In this document: piece by piece, positions 34,293 through 43,561 of the stretch
How positions within the stretch are numbered: the stretch's first letter is position 1
Layout: every line of letters begins with the position of its first letter
NCBI GenBank assembly: GCA_903930435.1
Contig: CAIYYN010000061.1
Coordinates: forward strand, 1-64,000
Length of the DNA: 64,000 nucleotides
Reading direction: 5' to 3'
DNA from: an uncultured Hyphomicrobiales bacterium
GTDB lineage: Bacteria; Pseudomonadota; Alphaproteobacteria; Rhizobiales; Ancalomicrobiaceae
Made by a program: the position numbers and the translations under genes
Notes under the pieces: generated by a model
The model's database searches: none
Seen by the model: only the letters and a program-made list of their open reading frames with translations
Told to the model about the DNA's origin: nothing

Positions 34293-35798
34293 TCAATAGG
34301 CCGTCCAGATCGTCTTGTAATCCATGTACTTGTCGATGGCGTGCGGCGAGCGGTCGCGCCCGAAGCCCGACTGCTTGAAGCCGCCAAAGGGTGTCGCCAT
34401 CGATGAGCGGTCGAAGCAGTTCAGCCAGACGGTCCCGGCGCGAATACCACGCGTCAGACGATGCGCGGTGCTGAGGTCCTTGGTCCAGACAGCAGCCCCC
34501 AGACCGTAAATCGAGTCGTTGGCCATGGCCAGGGCTTCGGCTTCGGTCTCGAAGGTCGTCATGACGACAACGGGTCCGAAGATCTCTTCCTGCGACACGC
34601 GGTCGGTGGATTTGACATCGTCGATGATGGTTGCCTCGACATAGAAGCCTTTGGCGAGATCGCCGGATGTCACGCGATTACCGCCGGATGCGACTTTTGC
34701 CCCCTGTCCCTTGGCGATGTCGATATAACCAAGCACGCGTTCCATGTGCTTTTCCTCGACCAGCGCGCCCATCTGGGCATTGGGATCAAGCGCATGACCA
34801 AGCGGGATCTGGGTGCGGGCGACTTCGGCGATCTTCTCGATCAAGGCAGCCTTGACGGATGAATGCACCAGCACGCGGCTGCCGGCGTGGCAGGTTTCGC
34901 CCTGATTATAATAGATGCCCCAGGCGATGCCGGATGCGGCGGCATCGAGATCAGCGTCGGCCATGACGACATGCGGGCTCTTGCCACCGCATTCCAGCGC
35001 AACCCGCTTCATGTTGGACTGGCCAGCATAGACGAGCATCAGCTTGCCGACTTCCGTCGAGCCGGTGAAGGAAATCATGTCGACATCAGCGTGAAGCGCC
35101 AAGGGCTTGCCAGCCTTCTCGCCGAAGCCGGGAACGACGTTGAAAACGCCATCCGGGATACCCGCCTGTTTGGCAAGCGCCGCGAGGCGGATGGCGGACA
35201 AGGGCGACTGTTCGGCTGGCTTCAGGACAACCGAATTGCCAGCAACCAAAGCCGCGCCGATCTTCCAGGCGGTGATGATCAGGGGGTAATTCCAGGGTAC
35301 GATGGCACCGATGACGCCCAAGGGCTCCTTGCGGATGACGGCGACGTCATTGGGGCCGGTTGGAGCGACTTCATCATAGAGCTTGTCGGCGAATTCGGCG
35401 TAATACTGGATGCAATTGGCGCAGAATGGCACGTCAACGGCGATCGAATTGCCGATGACCTTGCCGACATCGAGCGTTTCGAGGAGCGCGAGGGTGGCGA
35501 CATCATTGCGGATGAGGTCAGCGAATTTCAGCAGGATGGCCTTTTTGGTCGCTGGATCCTTGTCGCGCCAGCGGCCATCTTCAAACGCCTCCCGCGCTGC
35601 CCAGACAGCGGCGTCGATGTCGCTTGCATCACAATCGGCGACTTCTGCGATTGTGCGACCATCGATGGGCGAGCCCTTCGTGAAGGTCCGACCGGATTTG
35701 GCCGGGACATACTGACCATTGATGAAGGCGCGGCCTTCCGGCTTGATCTGGCTGGCTGCGGCTTCCCAGGCTTCGCGGGATGAGGGGAGTGCGGACAT
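34293..35798 (-). CDS. NAD-dependent aldehyde dehydrogenase (PuuC/BetB-like)
   Basis: A 501-residue ALDH of normal length. The Rossmann region IGAIVPWNYPL, catalytic Glu in LECGGKSP, nucleophile Cys in NQGETCHAGSR and EIFGPV are all intact. It resembles the group acting on aminoaldehydes such as gamma-glutamyl-aminobutyraldehyde or betaine aldehyde (TLDVGKVIGNS start). It lies between the iron alcohol dehydrogenase and the racemase-like gene, so it probably oxidises an aldehyde formed from the alcohol. It could also oxidise betaine aldehyde formed by BetA, since no betB is adjacent to betA. The exact substrate is not decided by sequence. Confidence 0.87.
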   Translation of the reverse strand: MSALPSSREAWEAAASQIKPEGRAFINGQYVPAKSGRTFTKGSPIDGRTIAEVADCDASDIDAAVWAAREAFEDGRWRDKDPATKKAILLKFADLIRNDVATLALLETLDVGKVIGNSIAVDVPFCANCIQYYAEFADKLYDEVAPTGPNDVAVIRKEPLGVIGAIVPWNYPLIITAWKIGAALVAGNSVVLKPAEQSPLSAIRLAALAKQAGIPDGVFNVVPGFGEKAGKPLALHADVDMISFTGSTEVGKLMLVYAGQSNMKRVALECGGKSPHVVMADADLDAAASGIAWGIYYNQGETCHAGSRVLVHSSVKAALIEKIAEVARTQIPLGHALDPNAQMGALVEEKHMERVLGYIDIAKGQGAKVASGGNRVTSGDLAKGFYVEATIIDDVKSTDRVSQEEIFGPVVVMTTFETEAEALAMANDSIYGLGAAVWTKDLSTAHRLTRGIRAGTVWLNCFDRSSMATPFGGFKQSGFGRDRSPHAIDKYMDYKTIWTAY

Positions 35799-35850
35799 AG
35801 AAGGTACTCCGGTCGGAGAGGAAAAGTTTTGGGAATTGGGCCGGATGGGG

Positions 35851-36999
35851 TCAAACTGTCGCCAGCAGCTTCTCGGCCAGCATCATGAGATCTCCATCAG
35901 TGATCTGACGGCGATTGGACGAGCGCATCGCTGCGTTTTCGGGTCGTGCAAACTGGGCTGCGAGCGTTTCGGCGGAAACGCCGGCGAAGTCCGGTCCAAG
36001 CCGGAGGTCAATGCCGACGGAGTCCGCGAGGTCGCGGAATGCCATTGGCAGGTCAGCAGCTGATTTCAGGCCGAAGGCTTCCGCTGCCGCCTGATTGCGT
36101 CCGTCATCGTTGGCGATGGTCCAGTCGATGGACGCCATGATGCCGATGATCACCGAGCGACCATGATGCAGTGGCTTCAGGGAGGCAAGCGCGTGGCCGA
36201 TCATGTGGGCAGCGGCGGTGCCGCAATTGTCGATGGATGTACCGCCAAGCATGGCTGCGCGCTGCAAACCGGCACGGGCCTCGATGTCCGAGCCACTGTC
36301 AACGGCGCGCTGCAGATGCTTGACGGCGAGGCGGATGCCTTCATGTGCAAACACATTGTTGGCGGCGGTCGCGTTGCCGTTGGTCGCAGCCTCGAAGGCA
36401 TGAACGAGGGCGTCGATACCCGTCCAGGCGGTCAACATTTTCGGCAGCGAAAGGGTCGTTTCCGGATCGAGGATGACTTCGTCCGCCTTGATCTCATCGC
36501 CCCACAGCCAGACCTTGGCCTTGTCGGCGCGGGTCACAATCGAGGTTCGGGTGACTTCAGAACCGGTACCTGACGTTGTTGGAATGACAATGGATGCAAG
36601 GCGGCTCGTGGGGAAAGGCAGCTTGCACAGTTCGTAGTCGACAGCCGAGAGAGATGCCGTTGAGATGGCCGCCACGGCTTTCCCGAGGTCAAGCGCCGAT
36701 CCACCGCCGAGCGAGACGACCGCCTTCGCCCCAGTCGAACGGGCGAGCGCTGCCGCTGCGTCGGTTTGGGCGACGGTGGGATCGCCGGTGAAGTCAGAGA
36801 ATAGATGGACACCAAAGCCCGCCGCTTTGAGCGATGTGGCGACATCATCGGCGAGGCCCGTGGACTTCAGGCCGGGGTCGGCAACGAGAACAACATCTGA
36901 GCCGGCGGAAACATGGCCCGCGACCAGATTGCCTGCTGATGATCGGCTTCCCGCGCCGCCGGTCACATGGGGTATGCGTGCCAGATCCCAACCGCTCAT
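35851..36999 (-). CDS. Iron-containing alcohol dehydrogenase
   Basis: A 382-residue group III (Fe-type) NAD(P) alcohol dehydrogenase. GGGSALDLGKAVA is the nucleotide-binding motif, and PTTSGTGSEVT, with the distal metal region AAAHMIGHALASLKPLHHGRS carrying the His ligands, is the Fe-ADH hallmark. It is the first gene of the minus-strand operon with the aldehyde dehydrogenase 50 bases downstream. The ATG at 36999 is preferred over 37029 because the family begins there and GAGAG lies upstream. It is divergent from the second MttB-like gene. Substrate unknown; choline-like or hydroxylated betaine breakdown is conceivable. Confidence 0.87.
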   Translation of the reverse strand: MSGWDLARIPHVTGGAGSRSSAGNLVAGHVSAGSDVVLVADPGLKSTGLADDVATSLKAAGFGVHLFSDFTGDPTVAQTDAAAALARSTGAKAVVSLGGGSALDLGKAVAAISTASLSAVDYELCKLPFPTSRLASIVIPTTSGTGSEVTRTSIVTRADKAKVWLWGDEIKADEVILDPETTLSLPKMLTAWTGIDALVHAFEAATNGNATAANNVFAHEGIRLAVKHLQRAVDSGSDIEARAGLQRAAMLGGTSIDNCGTAAAHMIGHALASLKPLHHGRSVIIGIMASIDWTIANDDGRNQAAAEAFGLKSAADLPMAFRDLADSVGIDLRLGPDFAGVSAETLAAQFARPENAAMRSSNRRQITDGDLMMLAEKLLATV

Positions 37000-37161
37000 C
37001 GTCCGGTCTCTCTTTTGTTCGAAATGCAATTGGTTGTGATGATTATGGATGCAGATGTGCTTGGGATATGGTCTTTATTCGATGCCGCGATCCAAAAATG
37101 CGATATGCTCAGATAGGCCCTTTCTTCTCGTCCGACTTGACGGCAGTCTGATGTATCTTGC

Positions 37162-37189
37162 GCCGGTATGGTGACTACTCGACACCGGC
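37162..37189. promoter_or_regulatory. Inverted repeat before the second MttB-like gene
   Basis: GCCGGT at 37162-37167 and ACCGGC at 37184-37189 are perfect inverted repeats separated by 16 bases, ending 25 bases before the start codon. The spacing fits an operator for a dimeric regulator or a weak leader hairpin. The rest of the 215-base divergent gap has no other clear signal. Confidence 0.35.
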
Positions 37190-37214
37190 TTTCCCCTGAG
37201 GAGTTCTGCCTTTC

Positions 37215-38768
37215 ATGGATCTGTCAGCCGAGACAAGCGACCGCCCGCGCCGCCGTGGGAGAGAAGATCGCCGGGGCGCAAATGCCGCCTCCTTGCCCGC
37301 CAAACAGCAGCCACGTCGTCCATTTGCGCCGGTTGCCGCCGTTTCCGAGGATGAACTGGAAGCCGTTCACAATGCCGCGCTGCAGATCCTTGAAGAGATC
37401 GGCATGGACGTGCTGCATGCCGAGGCCAAGGCGCTTCTGAAGGCAGCGGGCGCTGACGTCGATCCCAACTCGGATCGTGTCCGCTTCGACCGTGGCCTGA
37501 TCGAATCAAAGATCGGGCTGGCACCGAAGGAATTCACGCTGCACGCCCGCAACCCCGCCCGCAATGTGCAGATCGGCGGCAATCATGTCGCGTTCTGTTC
37601 AGTTGCCTCGGCGCCAAATGTGGCGGACAGGGCAGGCGGACGGCGTCCGGGCAATCGCAAGGATTACCAGAACCTGCTGCGGCTCGGTCAGTCGCTTGAC
37701 GCTGTGCATGTCTGGGGTGGCTACCCGGTTGAGCCTGCCGACGTGCATGCCTCGATCCGTCATCTCGACGCGATCTACGATCTGTTCACGCTCTCGGACA
37801 AGCCGATCCACGCCTATTCGCTCGGGACCGGGCGCAACAAGGATGCGCTCGAAATGACGCGCATCGCGATGCAAGTGACCGACGAACAGCTGAACCTTCA
37901 GCCATCGCTCTTCACGGTCATCAATACGTCGTCGCCGCTCAGACTCGATGAGCCGATGTGTGAAGGCATCCTCCGAATGAGCGAGCGGGGTCAGGTTGTC
38001 GTCTTGACGCCGTTTACGCTGGCAGGTGCCATGGCACCGGTGACGATTGCCGGAGCGGTTGCCCAGCAGAACGCCGAGGCACTGGTCGGCATGGTGATCG
38101 CCCAGACCCATGCGCCGGGAAGTCCGTTTGTCTACGGTGGGTTCACGTCCAACGTCGACATGAAGTCAGGCGCGCCCGCGTTCGGAACGCCGGAATACAT
38201 GAAATCAGCTCTTCTTGGCGGGCAATTGGCACGTCGCTACGGGTTGCCCTATCGCTCGTCCAACACCAATGCCGCCAACACCGTTGATGCGCAGGCGGCT
38301 TATGAAAGCGTCTTTTCGCTCTGGGGCGCGATCATGGGCGGGTGCAATCTGCTCATGCACGGCGCGGGCTGGATGGAAGGCGGACTGCATGCGTCGTTTG
38401 AGAAGATGGTGCTGGACGCAGATCTGCTCGACATGGTCGCGGAGTTCCTGAAGCCGCTCAAGGTCAATGACGACGAACTGGCGATTGAGGCGATCCGCGA
38501 AGTGGGTCCACGCGGGCATTTCTTTGGCTGCGCGCATACGCAATCGCGCTATCGCAACGCATTTTTCGCGCCGATGATCTCGGACTGGCGCAATTACGAG
38601 AGCTGGCGTGAGGCCGGTAGCCCGACGGCCTATGACACCGCTGAACGGCTGTTTCAGGAGCGACTGGCGGCGTTTGAGGCACCGCCGATTGACCCTGCCG
38701 TCCGCGAGGAGCTTGAAGCCTTCGTCGCCCGCCGCAAGGCTGAAGGCGGCGTGCCCACCGATTATTGA
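37215..38768 (+). CDS. MttB-superfamily corrinoid methyltransferase, non-pyrrolysine (copy 2)
   Basis: A 517-residue paralogue of the protein encoded at 13292, sharing GAMAPVTIAGAVAQ, SGAPAFGTPEYM, HGAGWMEGGL and GPRGHFFGCAHTQ, and likewise without an in-frame amber codon. Sequence between the two copies is clearly diverged, so a different quaternary amine is likely. The N-terminus is an Arg-rich tail (DRPRRRGREDRRGAN). The gene starts a plus-strand operon with a GNAT protein and a dimethylglycine-dehydrogenase-like protein, and is divergent from the alcohol/aldehyde dehydrogenase operon. No separate corrinoid carrier is next to it, so it probably uses the one at 21316. Confidence 0.85.
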   Translation: MDLSAETSDRPRRRGREDRRGANAASLPAKQQPRRPFAPVAAVSEDELEAVHNAALQILEEIGMDVLHAEAKALLKAAGADVDPNSDRVRFDRGLIESKIGLAPKEFTLHARNPARNVQIGGNHVAFCSVASAPNVADRAGGRRPGNRKDYQNLLRLGQSLDAVHVWGGYPVEPADVHASIRHLDAIYDLFTLSDKPIHAYSLGTGRNKDALEMTRIAMQVTDEQLNLQPSLFTVINTSSPLRLDEPMCEGILRMSERGQVVVLTPFTLAGAMAPVTIAGAVAQQNAEALVGMVIAQTHAPGSPFVYGGFTSNVDMKSGAPAFGTPEYMKSALLGGQLARRYGLPYRSSNTNAANTVDAQAAYESVFSLWGAIMGGCNLLMHGAGWMEGGLHASFEKMVLDADLLDMVAEFLKPLKVNDDELAIEAIREVGPRGHFFGCAHTQSRYRNAFFAPMISDWRNYESWREAGSPTAYDTAERLFQERLAAFEAPPIDPAVREELEAFVARRKAEGGVPTDY

Positions 38769-38779
38769 CAGGAGCAGGC

Positions 38780-39226
38780 ATGCCGAGCCTCGAAATCAGA
38801 GCTATCGCCGATGCCGATCGCGTTGACTGGGAACGTCTCTATGCGGGCTATGCGGATTTCTACCGCGTGACGCAGACGCCGGAGATGCGTGCCCGTGTCT
38901 GGTCCTGGATCCACGATCCCGCCCATCAAACAGAGGGGCTGGTCGCGCTGCTTGACGGCAAGCCTGTCGGCATTGCGCACTTCCGGGCCTTTGCGCGCCC
39001 CTTGTCTGCAACAACCGGCGGGTTCCTCGATGACCTCTTTGTTGATCCCGACGCGCGCGGGTCCGGGGCAGCAGACGCGCTGATATCGGCAATCGCCGAT
39101 ATCGGGCGCTCGCGCGGCTGGAGCGTGATCCGCTGGATTACGGCAGAGGACAATGCGCGTGCGCGCAAGGTCTACGATCGGCTTGCGGTCAAGACGCCAT
39201 GGGTAACGTATGACATCAAGCTGTAA
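38780..39226 (+). CDS. GNAT-family N-acetyltransferase
   Basis: A 148-residue GNAT acetyltransferase. LDDLFVDPDARGSGAADALI is the acetyl-CoA binding motif A and WITAEDNARARKVYDRL is motif B. AGGAG lies just before the ATG at 38780, 11 bases after the methyltransferase stop, so it is in the same operon. An amine or amino acid of the same pathway may be acetylated, but the family's substrate range is too wide to say. Confidence 0.85.
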   Translation: MPSLEIRAIADADRVDWERLYAGYADFYRVTQTPEMRARVWSWIHDPAHQTEGLVALLDGKPVGIAHFRAFARPLSATTGGFLDDLFVDPDARGSGAADALISAIADIGRSRGWSVIRWITAEDNARARKVYDRLAVKTPWVTYDIKL

Positions 39227-39286
39227 GGCTCGGCCTTCGGTTTCGGACTGGACTATTTTGAAAAAGTGGCAGGGAGTTCCGCCCAG

Positions 39287-41710
39287 ATGAAATCTTCAGC
39301 TCGTGTTGTCGTCATTGGTGGCGGTGTTATTGGGTGTTCGGTGCTGTATCATTTGACCAAGCTCGGTTGGTCGGATGTCATGCTGATCGAACGGTCGGAA
39401 CTGACGTCGGGTTCGACATGGCATGCGGCCGGCGGGTTCCACACGCTGAACGGTGATCCGAACGTCGCCAAGCTCCAGAAGTATACGGCTGAACTTTATT
39501 CTGAGATCGAGGAACTCTCCGGTGTCAGCTGCGGGCGTCATACGACCGGTGGCCTGATGCTGGCGGCGACCAAGGATCGCATGGATTGGCTGAAGCAGGC
39601 CCATGCCAAGGGTCGTTATCTCGGCATGGACACGGAACTCATCACGCCATCCGAGGCCAAGAAGCTGCTGCCGCTGATCGATGAATCCCAGTTCGTCGGG
39701 GCCATGTTCGATCCCTTCGAAGGTGATCTCGACCCCTATGGCACCACGCATGCCTATGCCAAGTCAGCCCGCATGAAGGGTGCCGAGATCGTGCTGCGGA
39801 ACCGCGTCATCGAGACCAATCCACGCGCTGACGGGACCTGGGACGTGGTGACGGAACGAGGGACGGTCCACGCCGAACACGTCGTCAATTGCGGCGGTCT
39901 CTGGGCGCGTGAGTGCGGACGCATGGTCGGGCTGGAATTGCCGATCCTCGCCATGGAACACATGTATTACCTGACCGACACGATGCCGGAAGTCGCCGAA
40001 ATTCAGGCGGCTACAGGTAAGCGTGTGCTGACGGCGCTCGATTTCGAAGGCGAAATCTATATCCGGCAGGAACGCGACGGGATGCTGATCGGCGCTTACG
40101 AGCAGGCCTGCAAGCCGTGGAGCGAGCGTGTCACACCATGGGATTTCGGGCAGGATCTGCTCGAACCCGATCTGGAACGCATTGCGCCGTCGCTTGAAAT
40201 CGGCTTCCAGCATTTCCCGGCCTTTGCCAATGCGGGCATCCGCAAGGTCATCAACGGACCCTTCACATTCACGCCGGATGGCAATCCGCTTGTTGGCCCG
40301 GTGCGCGGGCTGCCGAATTACTGGCTCGCCTGCGGCATCATGGCGGGCTTCAGCCAAGGTGGCGGCGTCGGGCTGGCGTTGTCAAACTGGATGGTCAACG
40401 GTGATCCGGGCTTTGACGTCTGGGGCATGGACCCGGCGCGGTTCGGTACCTGGACAACCATTGGCTACACGAACAAGAAGTCGCAGGAAAATTACAAGCG
40501 TCGGTTCCGGGTGCGCTTCCCGAACGAGGAACTGCCAGCCGCCCGCCCGTTCCGCACGACACCACTCTATGATCGGATGCTCGCGCACAATGCCGTCATG
40601 GGCGACATGTGCGGCATCGAATATCCGCTCTGGTTCGCGCCATCTGCTGCCGAAGCAAAGGATGAGTTCTCGTTCCGGCGGTCGAATGACTTCGCCCATG
40701 TGGGGGAGGAAGCCCGCGCTGTGCGCAACGGCGTTGGCCTCATGGAAATCTCGACATTCGGCAAATGGGAGGTGACGGGCAAGGGCGCAGAAGCCTTCCT
40801 CGATCGCGTGCTGCCAAATCGCCTGCCGAAGCAGGGCCGCATGATGCTGACGCCGATGCTCAACCCCGACGGCAAGCTGATCGGCGATTTCACGGTTGCG
40901 CGGATCACGGACGAGCGGTTCATGATCTTCGGGTCGGGTACAGCGGATGAATATTACATGCGCTGGTTCATGGCGCAGAACCCGGTTGACTGCGCGATCA
41001 AGCCGCTTGGTCTCGATCTCGTCGGCCTGCACATTGCCGGACCCAAATCGCGCGAGCTTCTGCAACGCAATACCTTCCGGGACGTCTCGGCGGACGCCTT
41101 CAAGTTCATGGCATTTGATACGTTCGACGTCGGTCCGGTCCCGGCAATGGTTGGACGTGTCTCATTCACGGGCGATCTCGGCTATGAAATCTGGGTAAAG
41201 CCCGAACATATGCGGGCGTTGTTCGATCTGCTGATGGAGTCGGGCAAGGACCTCGGGATCCGGCTTTTTGGTCTGAGGGCCTACCTGTCGCTGCGGCTTG
41301 AAAAGGGCTTCGGCACCTGGGGTCGGGAATACCGGCCGATCTACACGCCGTTTGAAGGCAAGCTGGATCGGTTCGTCTCCTTGCAGAAGCCGGATTTCAT
41401 CGGTCGCGATGCGGCCGTGAAGGCGCGTGATGCCGGTCCGAATGTGCTGCTGACCACATTCGTGGTTGATGCCGTCGATGCCGATGTGATCGGTGACGAG
41501 CCGATTTGGCGCGACGGCAAGGTCATCGGTTGGGTGACATCGGGCGGCTATGCGCATTGGGCACAGAAGTCGGTCGCGCTCGGCTATATCTATGCCAGCG
41601 CCTATGATGAGGCCGCGACCTACGAGATCGAGATCATTGGTGATCTGATCACGGCAAAGATCCAGACCGAGGCGTTGTTCGATCCCAAGGGCGAACGGAT
41701 GCGCGGATAA
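39287..41710 (+). CDS. Dimethylglycine/sarcosine dehydrogenase-like FAD-GcvT protein (copy 2)
   Basis: An 807-residue paralogue of the protein at 15139 with the same two-domain plan: FAD domain (GGGVIG at 11-16, flavin-linking His46 in GSTWHAAG) and a C-terminal GcvT-like domain (SFRRSNDFAHVGEEA; GVGLMEISTFGKWEVTG; FTGDLGYEIWV). It would oxidatively demethylate an N-methyl amino acid made by the methyltransferase 0.5 kb upstream and load tetrahydrofolate. The ATG at 39287 follows a GGGAG ribosome site; a GTG at 39266 is possible. It ends the operon. Confidence 0.85.
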   Translation: MKSSARVVVIGGGVIGCSVLYHLTKLGWSDVMLIERSELTSGSTWHAAGGFHTLNGDPNVAKLQKYTAELYSEIEELSGVSCGRHTTGGLMLAATKDRMDWLKQAHAKGRYLGMDTELITPSEAKKLLPLIDESQFVGAMFDPFEGDLDPYGTTHAYAKSARMKGAEIVLRNRVIETNPRADGTWDVVTERGTVHAEHVVNCGGLWARECGRMVGLELPILAMEHMYYLTDTMPEVAEIQAATGKRVLTALDFEGEIYIRQERDGMLIGAYEQACKPWSERVTPWDFGQDLLEPDLERIAPSLEIGFQHFPAFANAGIRKVINGPFTFTPDGNPLVGPVRGLPNYWLACGIMAGFSQGGGVGLALSNWMVNGDPGFDVWGMDPARFGTWTTIGYTNKKSQENYKRRFRVRFPNEELPAARPFRTTPLYDRMLAHNAVMGDMCGIEYPLWFAPSAAEAKDEFSFRRSNDFAHVGEEARAVRNGVGLMEISTFGKWEVTGKGAEAFLDRVLPNRLPKQGRMMLTPMLNPDGKLIGDFTVARITDERFMIFGSGTADEYYMRWFMAQNPVDCAIKPLGLDLVGLHIAGPKSRELLQRNTFRDVSADAFKFMAFDTFDVGPVPAMVGRVSFTGDLGYEIWVKPEHMRALFDLLMESGKDLGIRLFGLRAYLSLRLEKGFGTWGREYRPIYTPFEGKLDRFVSLQKPDFIGRDAAVKARDAGPNVLLTTFVVDAVDADVIGDEPIWRDGKVIGWVTSGGYAHWAQKSVALGYIYASAYDEAATYEIEIIGDLITAKIQTEALFDPKGERMRG

Positions 41711-41854
41711 TCCGCGACTGCTTTTCACGCTTCGTTAACTGCCAAGAATGTCCGTCGGTTAGACCGGCGGACATTTCGCGGATTGAAATGATGCACGATG
41801 CAGATCAGCCTGCACGTAACGAATTTCTATAAGAATATCTGATAGACGATCGGC

Positions 41855-43411
41855 ATGTTGATCGCCCCCTATATCAAGCCACTTTACACACGACTGAAAT
41901 CGGCACCCGAGCTCGCTCTCTGGGGCTTGATCGCGGCTATTCTTGTCGCATCAACGATATTTGTCCTCTATCGACCCTTCAACCCGGATGTCAGTTGGGG
42001 CTTGACGCTCGGTGACAGAATCCTTGCCGGCGAGGTGATCTACAAGGACGTCCTCGAAACAAATCCACCGATGACGGTGCTGCTTTACTTGCCAGCCAGT
42101 TACCTGTCGCACTTGATCGGCGGTCAACCAGAAACATATACTGTCATCCTGACGGCATTGGTATTTATCGGATCGGTCACTTCGAGCCTTTGTATTGCGA
42201 GAGAGACTCTCGACGGCACTGATCGTCTGGTATTAATGGCCTCTGCGACAGTTGCCATATGGTTGATGTGGCTGGGCAGTTTTGCAGAGCGCGAGCAATT
42301 TGCCGTCATGGCTTTGTTGCCGACGATCGCCTTGTGGCATGTGAGGCTCACGGGCGGGAAAGCCACGATGACGTCCATCATTGTAGCTGGCATCGGCGGG
42401 GGGGTCGCTACGGCAATCAAACCGTATTTTTGCCTCTGTCTGATTATTCCTGCTCTTTATGCCACTGTCCTGCGCAGGGACGTGCGCTTTCTGTTGTGCC
42501 CGGAATACTGGATTGCCGCAGCACTCGTCGTTTTTTACCTTCTTACTGTGTACGTTTGCTTTCCATTGTATTTCGAGACTCAGGTTCCGGTTTTGACACA
42601 AACCTATCTGGTTTTCCGGCTCCCGGTTATCGATCTGCTCAATCGCCCGGAGTGGCGGATCTGCGCTTCCTGGCTCTGTGTTCTCTTCCTCGTGAGACCC
42701 TCGGTGCTCAAGAGTTCGCACTGTGGCATGGCGTTGCTTTTGGCCGGTACCGGCTTTTTCATCGCCTTCATCCTGCAGGGCAAGGGTTATACAAATCATG
42801 CTCTGGCGGCTGTCTCTCTGGTCAGCTTCGGCGTATTGGGTCTGCTTTTTCGTCCGTGGATGGCGGCGGTCCGTGATCGGGCAATGCCGTTCCTTCCACG
42901 CAATCTCGCTGTGATCGGGGGAATTTGGGTCGTCGCGACAATGCTATGGTTGACATTTCAGGAGGATGTCTCGGTCAACACGCGCTCCATGGCTTTCGTA
43001 GGTGATATCAAGGCGATACCGGATGCACACACGCTCATGACGATTTCGCCGAATCTCGATGTTGGTCATCCCCTCGCGCGGACAGCAGGTGTTTCCTATG
43101 TCGGATCTGTATCGTCGCTTTGGCTCGCAGCATCAGCTGCCCATCGTCGGGATCAGCCTGGCAGTTCGGAGGCTCTGGTTGCCCAGATGCAGCGCTATAT
43201 CGAATTGGATATGCAGCGTCTAAGGGCGGATATCATTGCCAAAAAGCCTGATCTGATTGTTTTTGACTACAGTCAGATGCGTGGTCTCACGTCGAAGCGT
43301 GAGATGTTTGCAACCTACAGGGTGCTGCGCAGCTACGAAAAGGTAAGATCAGAGGACGGGCTAAATTTATTGGTGCGCAAGAGTTTAATAAGAGCCCAAA
43401 GAAATACGTGA
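41855..43411 (+). CDS. Polytopic membrane protein, probable GT-C-type glycosyltransferase
   Basis: A 518-residue protein with about ten hydrophobic helices and a C-terminal soluble region of about 120 residues. Between helices 1 and 2 the loop FNPDVSWGLTLGDRILAGEVIYKDVLETNPP has the acidic pair typical of GT-C glycosyltransferases that use lipid-linked sugars. No exact family is recognised. It would act at the periplasmic face. It is a single gene; polysaccharide genes lie 8 kb further right. The role is inferred from topology and the loop motif only. Confidence 0.6.
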   Translation: MLIAPYIKPLYTRLKSAPELALWGLIAAILVASTIFVLYRPFNPDVSWGLTLGDRILAGEVIYKDVLETNPPMTVLLYLPASYLSHLIGGQPETYTVILTALVFIGSVTSSLCIARETLDGTDRLVLMASATVAIWLMWLGSFAEREQFAVMALLPTIALWHVRLTGGKATMTSIIVAGIGGGVATAIKPYFCLCLIIPALYATVLRRDVRFLLCPEYWIAAALVVFYLLTVYVCFPLYFETQVPVLTQTYLVFRLPVIDLLNRPEWRICASWLCVLFLVRPSVLKSSHCGMALLLAGTGFFIAFILQGKGYTNHALAAVSLVSFGVLGLLFRPWMAAVRDRAMPFLPRNLAVIGGIWVVATMLWLTFQEDVSVNTRSMAFVGDIKAIPDAHTLMTISPNLDVGHPLARTAGVSYVGSVSSLWLAASAAHRRDQPGSSEALVAQMQRYIELDMQRLRADIIAKKPDLIVFDYSQMRGLTSKREMFATYRVLRSYEKVRSEDGLNLLVRKSLIRAQRNT

Positions 43412-43561
43412 ATTAAGTATTCAATCTAAAAGTCATCAAAACCAATCATTAACCCAGATTGTTGGCATCCAGAATACGTAATAAAGCCGAAACTGTTGCA
43501 CGGTTATAAGATGATATTCTTGTCGCATATTCCTGCGAACAGAGATTTCAGGGACTAAGTC

